DNA from: Chrysophaeum taylorii
Lineage: Eukaryota; Sar; Pelagophyceae; Pelagomonadales; Pelagomonadaceae
Length of the DNA: 64,000 nucleotides
Direction of reading: 5' to 3'
Assembly (NCBI GenBank): GCA_029834535.1
Contig: JAQMWT010000406.1
Span: 93,437-157,436, forward strand
Below the pieces are notes generated by a model. The model ran no database searches. It saw only the letters and a list, made by a program, of their open reading frames with translations, and was not told the DNA's origin. Shown piece by piece: positions 58,920 through 64,000 of the stretch; within the stretch, counting starts at the first letter, position 1; every line of letters begins with the position of its first letter. Position numbers and translations under genes: made by a program.

Positions 58920-59479
58920 CCATACCCTTCCTCTTCGAGGTCCCCTCTTTCCCGCCGGTGCTAGAGATTCACCACGCAGCGCATGCTTTGCCTTAGTTAC
59001 GTAGATTGTATTTCGTCGTCGCCATCCCGGTCTCATGAATCACATGATATGCCGAAACGGATAAAGCAAAAAGCGGGGGTTCGGGGGACGGAGTCCTCCG
59101 AAAATCAAGCGGGCGACGAGGGGGGCTTGGGGGGCGGATCCCCCCGTCCGGTGGGGTTGGTGGGGCGTAGCCCTCGAGACAGGTAGGTGCATACTCAATG
59201 AGAGCACCTAGCGAGGCGTTGGGGGCGGAGTCACAGATGCGGTTTGCGCGGCCGTTTGGAGGCGTTAGGGCCACAACCGCAAACCCCAGATTAATCGATA
59301 TTGTTGAGCCCCGGTCGTTGGCCGAGCCGTCTAAGGCGCTATCGTCCGCGTGAGTCGGTAAGCCGTAACAACAATGGTGCGCAAACTCTGGCTGACGTGG
59401 TCGCGCGCAGGTCCGCTTCAATAAGCTGTTCTCGGTGCCGATTTGGAGCGTGAACGCCGCGAGATGGAGAATTTCAACG

Positions 59480-59593
59480 TGATGCCTCACCCGCTTCGTG
59501 CGACTGGTGCATCCAGTTCATGGATAACTGCTCGGGACGAGCAAGTTGCAGCATTACTTCGGTGGGCTGGCGCTGCTGCTGCCATTGAATAGT
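59480..59593. repeat. Direct repeat A1 (about 110 bp)
   Basis: It shares TTCGTGCGACTGGTGCATCC, GTTCATGGATAACTGCTC and GGGCTGGCGCTGCTG with 59668-59782 in the same orientation. Confidence 0.8.
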
Positions 59594-59667
59594 GGCTACT
59601 AACTAACTAACCAACGAACTAACCAACTTGGGACCTCTCAGGCATATGGGAGCCAGGCGAATTTTAG

Positions 59668-59782
59668 CGATGTCTCACCCCTTCGTGCGACTGGTGCATC
59701 CCGTTCATGGATAACTGCTCCAGGGACGAGCAAGTTGCGGCATTGCTTCGGCGGGCTGGCGCTGCTGCCATTGAATGAATAG
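59668..59782. repeat. Direct repeat A2 (about 110 bp)
   Basis: Second copy of the repeat at 59480-59593, about 90% similar by eye. The 75 bp between the copies include the dispersed ACTAACT ... GGGAGCCAGGC motif also seen near 11465-11507. Confidence 0.8.
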
Positions 59783-60329
59783 TGTACTGGACGCATTGAA
59801 TCTTGAGTTCATGGCTGTTGGGCACTCGAAGTTCGAGTGCGACGTTACCCGCGCAGCACACGGTGAACATTTTCAAAACGAGCGACTGCTTGAACCACAG
59901 CATGCTTAACGAACTGTTCGGCCATTACGTGTCGGGCTACGAAGCTCGACAATGTATGATTAAAGACGCCACCACAGCGCTCTTCGAGGCAGTAAGCGAT
60001 TTTATGCAGTACCGCTCTTCATGATAGTTGGTGACGACGGCGAGTTGAGACCTCGTGCCGGCCTCGACGACGCAGGAGCACCATACACTGCGGCATCGTT
60101 GGTGTGGCGTAAGGAGAATTTTGGGGCTACCTGGCGTGCCTTCGAATCCTGGCTCGCCGATCGCGTCCGTGCCCTTGGTGGGATCACTGGACGAGGATGG
60201 CCGTTCTCCCGCCACGCGACCACAAACAACTCCTGCGCCTGGTCCTCTCAACTTGAGGATCGGCTGTTGCTTTATGATCAAGGATAATCGAAATCAGAAA
60301 TCAGGGTGACACATGTCACGGAAAAGGAA

Positions 60330-60358
60330 GATGATGTCAGAGAAACTCTGACATCATC
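60330..60358. repeat. Perfect 13-bp inverted repeat with AAA loop
   Basis: GATGATGTCAGAG and CTCTGACATCATC are separated by three bases. The hairpin lies just beyond the 3' end of the gypsy pol, in a position where an LTR or 3' UTR is expected. Confidence 0.85.
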
Positions 60359-60390
60359 GGAACGGAGTAGGGTGCCCCTGATGGGGGGCC

Positions 60391-61149
60391 CTAGAAGGGG
60401 GTAAGCCTTAGGAGGCGGGAGTTGCCGCCACAGGACTCCCCTGGTAAGAATTCGAGCTGCCCCAGCGAGGTGCTAGCGCGAGGAGCGCGGCTTCGCCTTA
60501 CGAGCATCTCGTGAACGAATCTTCTGGTAAACGCGGGTGATGATCGGTTCAGGAACTCGACCACTGCGTAAAGTAAACTTGGGGACAACACGTCAATCTC
60601 GTGCGGAGCGAAATCCGTGACACAAGGAGTTGTGTTGGAGGAAATTCGGGACTTGTCGGTGAAACTTCGACCTTCAACGTCCTTGAATTCGGGCTTGAGC
60701 TTGCGGTGCGAAAGGTGAGAGGTCGGCTTGAAATAAGCGACATCATCGTTCGGACCCAAATCGGAATAGAAATGTAGAGCGACACGATCATTTTGGTAAT
60801 CGTAAGGCTCGTAAACTTCAGCAACATAAATCTTCTTGCGCCAATCAGAGCGCTTCCGGTCAGGAATCCGGAAAACAACAAACTTACCGTGCTGATAATC
60901 ATCACGGAAGGTTTCTTCGGGTTTGCGGATGGTTTGATCAACGATCGGAGGTACCATCACCGGCGTGATCTGACTTACATGAACACGTCGTTCTTCGGGC
61001 GGAGAGTCGAGAGACTCAATCCTATAGGTGACCGGGAGGCGTTCCTTGATAATAAACGGCCCTCGCCATTCCGGTCGAAGTTTGTTCTGAAGGAATGTAG
61101 AGCAAAACGTGCGATCCTTCCTTGTATTCAACATCAACATGATCAGCAT
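60391..61149 (-). pseudogene. Gypsy integrase C-terminal region
   Basis: NKLRPEWRGPFIIKERLPVTYRI is the GPY/F-type segment of gypsy integrases. A longer tail (DRKRSDWRKKIYVAEVYEPY) has a tryptophan/tyrosine-rich chromo-like flavour but no clear chromodomain. Confidence 0.7.
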
Positions 61150-62242
61150 TGTAAGCCAATCGCTGTTTCTTCAAAGCTTTATCACGAGCCTCGCGGACGA
61201 TCTTTGTATAATATTTCAATCGTTCGCGAGTCTCGGCGACTGCATCAGAGCGAGTCTTCGGCAATAATCGTGTATCAAAATCCATGAGCGTGTAGTCAGT
61301 CGGTAGCATCGGCTGACGGTTCAGGCGCAGCATAAAGGGAGAAATCTGCGTGCCTGGAATAAACTTGCGGTTATAGCAAAACGCAATATAATGGGCAAAG
61401 TCAGGCCAATCCGTGATGTTCCGGCCTTGAAGGCAAGCACGGAGGAAGGCCTTGATAAATCGGTTGACACGCTCAGCCGGGTTCGACTGGGCATGATAAG
61501 GAATCGTAGTTTGGTATCGTGTGTTAAAGAGATGGCAAAACTCGCGCATCAACTTGTTCACGAACTCTTTACCGTTGTCGGTACGAATCATCTGGGGCAA
61601 GTAGCCCTTGAGAAAGGATGTTAATGACAAAAGACTCGAGGACAGACTCAGCAGTCTTATCGTTCAAAACATCCAGAATCAAGAAATGCGAGAACGGATC
61701 AAAAAATACTAGAAGATACGTCTCGGGACCAGCGCTGGGCAAGGGTCCAAATAAATCCATGCAAAGAACAGCACCATCACCATCGTAGACGGGCTGCTGC
61801 AAGAGTCCAGCTCGTTTCGGCTCAGGCGTACGAGCTTTCTGACAAACTAAGCATTCAGCAATGAAGACTCCAACTTCGTTCGACATGTGGGGCCACCAAA
61901 ATCGTTCTTGGATAGCCTGGACGGTACTGTGACGTCCCATATGACCACCGTTAACCGGGTGTCATGATAGAGTCGAATAATGCGTTTGCGCAACGTAGCA
62001 GGTGCAACAATCATCGGGTGCAAATCAGCAGAAATGCGGTAAAGAACATCTTTAACGACTTCGAATCGTTCGTTCGCTCGGGAACGTCGCGGCGTCTGAC
62101 CTTGGGCCATTCGGTAGCGAATATCCTCGCACGTAGCATCAGATTCTTGCTCACGTGCGATCTCAGCGAGCGTCATATTATCGGGTATCTTATCGATATA
62201 ATCTTTGTAAGCGGCTGCGTCCTTGAATCTGTGGCTCATCAC
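61022..62242 (-). pseudogene. Gypsy integrase: HHCC finger and catalytic core
   Basis: The finger reads GRHSTVQAIQERFWWPHM and ECLVCQKA. The core has LCMDLFGPLP (first Asp), MIRTDNGKEFVN (second Asp) and SNPAERVNRFIKAFLR (Glu). A frameshift near 61600 separates the first and second Asp. Confidence 0.82.
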
Positions 62243-62439
62243 GCACGGTTCTTCCGACGTTGTCTCGTAGCGTGAGACGTAGCCAATTTCATCGGATCCT
62301 TTTCAGGGTCTTCGTCTCTGTCTTCCGGCAGTTCGGTCGTAATAAACGACATTATGAAGTGGCAGCCGAGACGGGAACTCCTCGGTCATCAACAGGTCGG
62401 GAAGCTCTTGGAACACTAAATACGCGTGGTTCAAGGTTC

Positions 62440-63046
62440 TCCAAACTCGTCAGTCTCGATGACATGATCTATCGGGTTGCGGGAGAGACAGTCAGGGATA
62501 CTCATTCCCGGTGACTTTCCCGGCTTGTAACCAAGTTCAGGGTCAAAATTGGCGAGGCGCATCGCCCAACGAGCAAGCTGCCCAGACAGTGCGTCGCCTT
62601 ACGTAAAAACGTCAAATTTCGGTGATCGGTCTCCGAAACAGTACGGTGCCCTTCGATGTAGGCTCGAAAGTGCTCTAGAGAAGTATAACTGCCAGCAGCT
62701 CTAGCCGACGGGGCTCATAATTCCGCATCTCCTTCGGCACAGCTCGGCTCCAGTATTCAATTACTCGTTCTTCTCGAGTCACTCTTCCGGCATCGTCCTT
62801 GACTTCGACAATCTGGAAGAGATATGCTCCAAGTCCATCCTTGGAAGCATCGGATCGGATCTGAAAAGGCAGATCATAATCGGCGTGGTAGACTCCACGG
62901 GAATCAACCAAAGCTTCAATAATCGTATCCCAAGCTTTCTGACACTCGGGCGTCCACTCGAACTTTACACCTTCGAGGCATAATCGTCTCAACGGTTCCA
63001 CAATCTTCGAGTAGCCCTTCACATATCGCCGGCAGTAATTACTCAT
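62440..63046 (-). pseudogene. Gypsy RNase H and connection
   Basis: YCRRYVKGYSKIVEPL and FEWTPECQKAWDTI (thumb/connection) precede FQIRSDASKDGLGAYL, VIEYWSRAV and NYEPRRLELLAVILL. Another frame continues with AYIEGHRTVSETDHRNLTFL, RWAMRLANFDPELGY and DCLSRNPID. Confidence 0.8.
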
Positions 63047-63983
63047 GCCGATGAAAGAGCGTATCTGGGTCTTCGGGAAGTATTCGGTAAAGTACCTGGA
63101 ATCGGCATCTTCTGCAGTGCTTCCAGCGTCTTTGGATTCGGCTTCAAGCCTTCTGGGGTAGAAATGTGTCCCAGAAATTCTATATCATCTTTGAGAAGGT
63201 GGAACTTCGCGGTTCGACCGCTGTACCCTCTCTGTGCCAAATGACACATCACTTCGATCAAAACTTGTAAATGTCGATGAAGATCGTCGGATCCCATCAT
63301 AATATCGTCAACAAACGCAACCAAGTCTTGATACATCCATTTCGAAAGGTCGCTCGCCATTTGCTTGCAGAAAGAGCTCCGGCCGTCTTCACACCTAGAG
63401 GTAATCGCAAGAAACTGTGAGCGCCAAGTGGGCTAACCATCGTGACAGCGTCCTGCGCTGCCGGATCCAGACGAAGGTTGTGGTATCCCCATCTAATATC
63501 AATGCATGTCCGCCATCGTCTCATCGCGAGAGGCTAAAGCATCATCTTGTCGAATGGTTGGCCAACTGTCATTGACCAATTGATCGTTGAGCTGACGTAA
63601 GTCAACTGCAGCACGGAACGCGTTTGACGTTCCAATCTCAGCTCCTTTCTTCGGAAGCATCAACACAGGAAAGCCCCAAGGTGAGTTGGCCGGACGAATG
63701 ACTCCATCCCGGCACCACTCGCTGATCTGCTTGCGGAGACAATCGAGCTTCGCAGGCGTCAATCGGTAGGGCGTCATCTTAATCGGTCGCGGATTCGCGT
63801 CTTTGAATCGTAGAGACACAGGAGGTCCACAGGTCTCATAATCGGGTCGAAAAAGGCCCAAGAATATTGCACACAATGACGGAGCATCAGTTTCGCCTCG
63901 TCATCTAAGTGCGGATTGTCAGGAATTCCCAACTCCTGCACAACCTTGTCAACTTCTTCCTTCGTAGGAATTTTAACTTTCAT
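63043..63983 (-). pseudogene. Gypsy reverse transcriptase fragments
   Basis: Consecutive frames contain PYRLTPAKLDCLRKQI, GVIRPANSPWGFPVLMLPKK, RAAVDLRQLND, then HSFLRLPLGVKTA, LVAFVDDIMMGS with the catalytic VDD, LLKDDIEFLGH and LKPNPKTLEALQKMP. These are the ordered motifs of gypsy reverse transcriptase. Confidence 0.85.
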
Positions 63984-64000
63984 CGCTTCGTTGTCCTTGA

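Larger units (their letters stand above)
58920..60390. other. Repeat-rich spacer before the gypsy element
   Basis: A G-rich stretch (59095-59170, runs such as GGGGGGCTTGGGGGGCGG) is followed by a tRNA-like A-box segment (TTGGCCGAGCCGTCTAAGG near 59320) without a matching B box, by direct repeats at 59480-59593 and 59668-59782, and by unrecognised frames of 73 and 88 codons at 59803-60024 and 60021-60287. No cellular gene is supportable. Confidence 0.5.
60391..64000 (-). mobile_element. Ty3/gypsy retroelement, pol region, decayed and cut by the window edge
   Basis: On the minus strand the order is reverse transcriptase, RNase H, integrase zinc finger, integrase core, C-terminal tail, the Ty3/gypsy order. 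At least six frame changes interrupt it, so the copy is dead. It is more AT-rich than the host genes. Its 5' part lies outside the window. Confidence 0.85.

Noticed and set aside
59300-59400. tRNA-Leu/Ser-like A box (TGGCCGAGCCGTCTAAGG)
   Set aside because: No B box or acceptor stem follows at the right distance.
58993-59490. A 165-codon minus-strand open frame in the G-rich spacer
   Set aside because: The translation is Pro/Arg-rich from the G-runs and has no recognisable domain.

Overview
The window is nuclear DNA of a eukaryotic alga, most likely a stramenopile with a secondary plastid (a pelagophyte-like organism would fit). The reasons are very GC-rich host genes, tiny GT-AG introns (about 42-63 nt), a presequence with an ASAFAP-like 'SGFG' cleavage motif, and a large load of Ty1/copia and Ty3/gypsy retroelements that are visibly more AT-rich than the host genes. 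The species cannot be named from sequence alone.

Layout. 1-9203 (minus) is one uninterrupted reading frame of at least 3,067 codons that runs off the left edge. It carries two tandem SF1 (UPF1/DNA2-like) helicase modules; the first has lost catalytic residues and the second is intact. 9247-11412 (minus) encodes a plastid-directed acidic repeat protein. 11699-16069 (minus) encodes a three-exon soluble-adenylyl-cyclase-like STAND protein with degraded active sites. 18014-19606 (minus) encodes a compact RTEL1/XPD-type helicase that lacks the Arch domain.

19.6-39.1 kb is a nested transposon block. A Ty1/copia-like element (minus, about 13 kb) has the order Gag, protease-like segment, cytosine-5 DNA methyltransferase, integrase, reverse transcriptase, RNase H and extra 3' frames. 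Two inverted copies of a PIF1/Helitron-helicase-derived repeat lie at 24485-25508 and 33504-34512. The left copy splits the copia pol between integrase and reverse transcriptase. The right copy is itself split by a second copia element with 72-bp LTRs and an AAACA target duplication.

39.3-58.9 kb returns to dense host genes: an adenylate-forming/carrier-like/membrane fusion protein, an ABCG half transporter, a GDP-mannose transporter (three exons), a 2-oxoglutarate oxygenase-like gene, a cupin/JmjC-like protein, a 27-exon nucleolin-like gene, a frame-broken glyoxalase/VOC gene, ribosomal protein eL22 (two exons), a GNAT-like fragment and a PUB plus ZZ zinc-finger protein. After a repeat-rich spacer, 60.4-64.0 kb is a decayed Ty3/gypsy pol (minus) leaving the window on the right.

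The most notable items are the retroelement-borne cytosine methyltransferase, the nucleolin-like gene built from a run of 18 homologous symmetric phase-0 exons, and the giant protein combining a decayed and an intact SF1 helicase.
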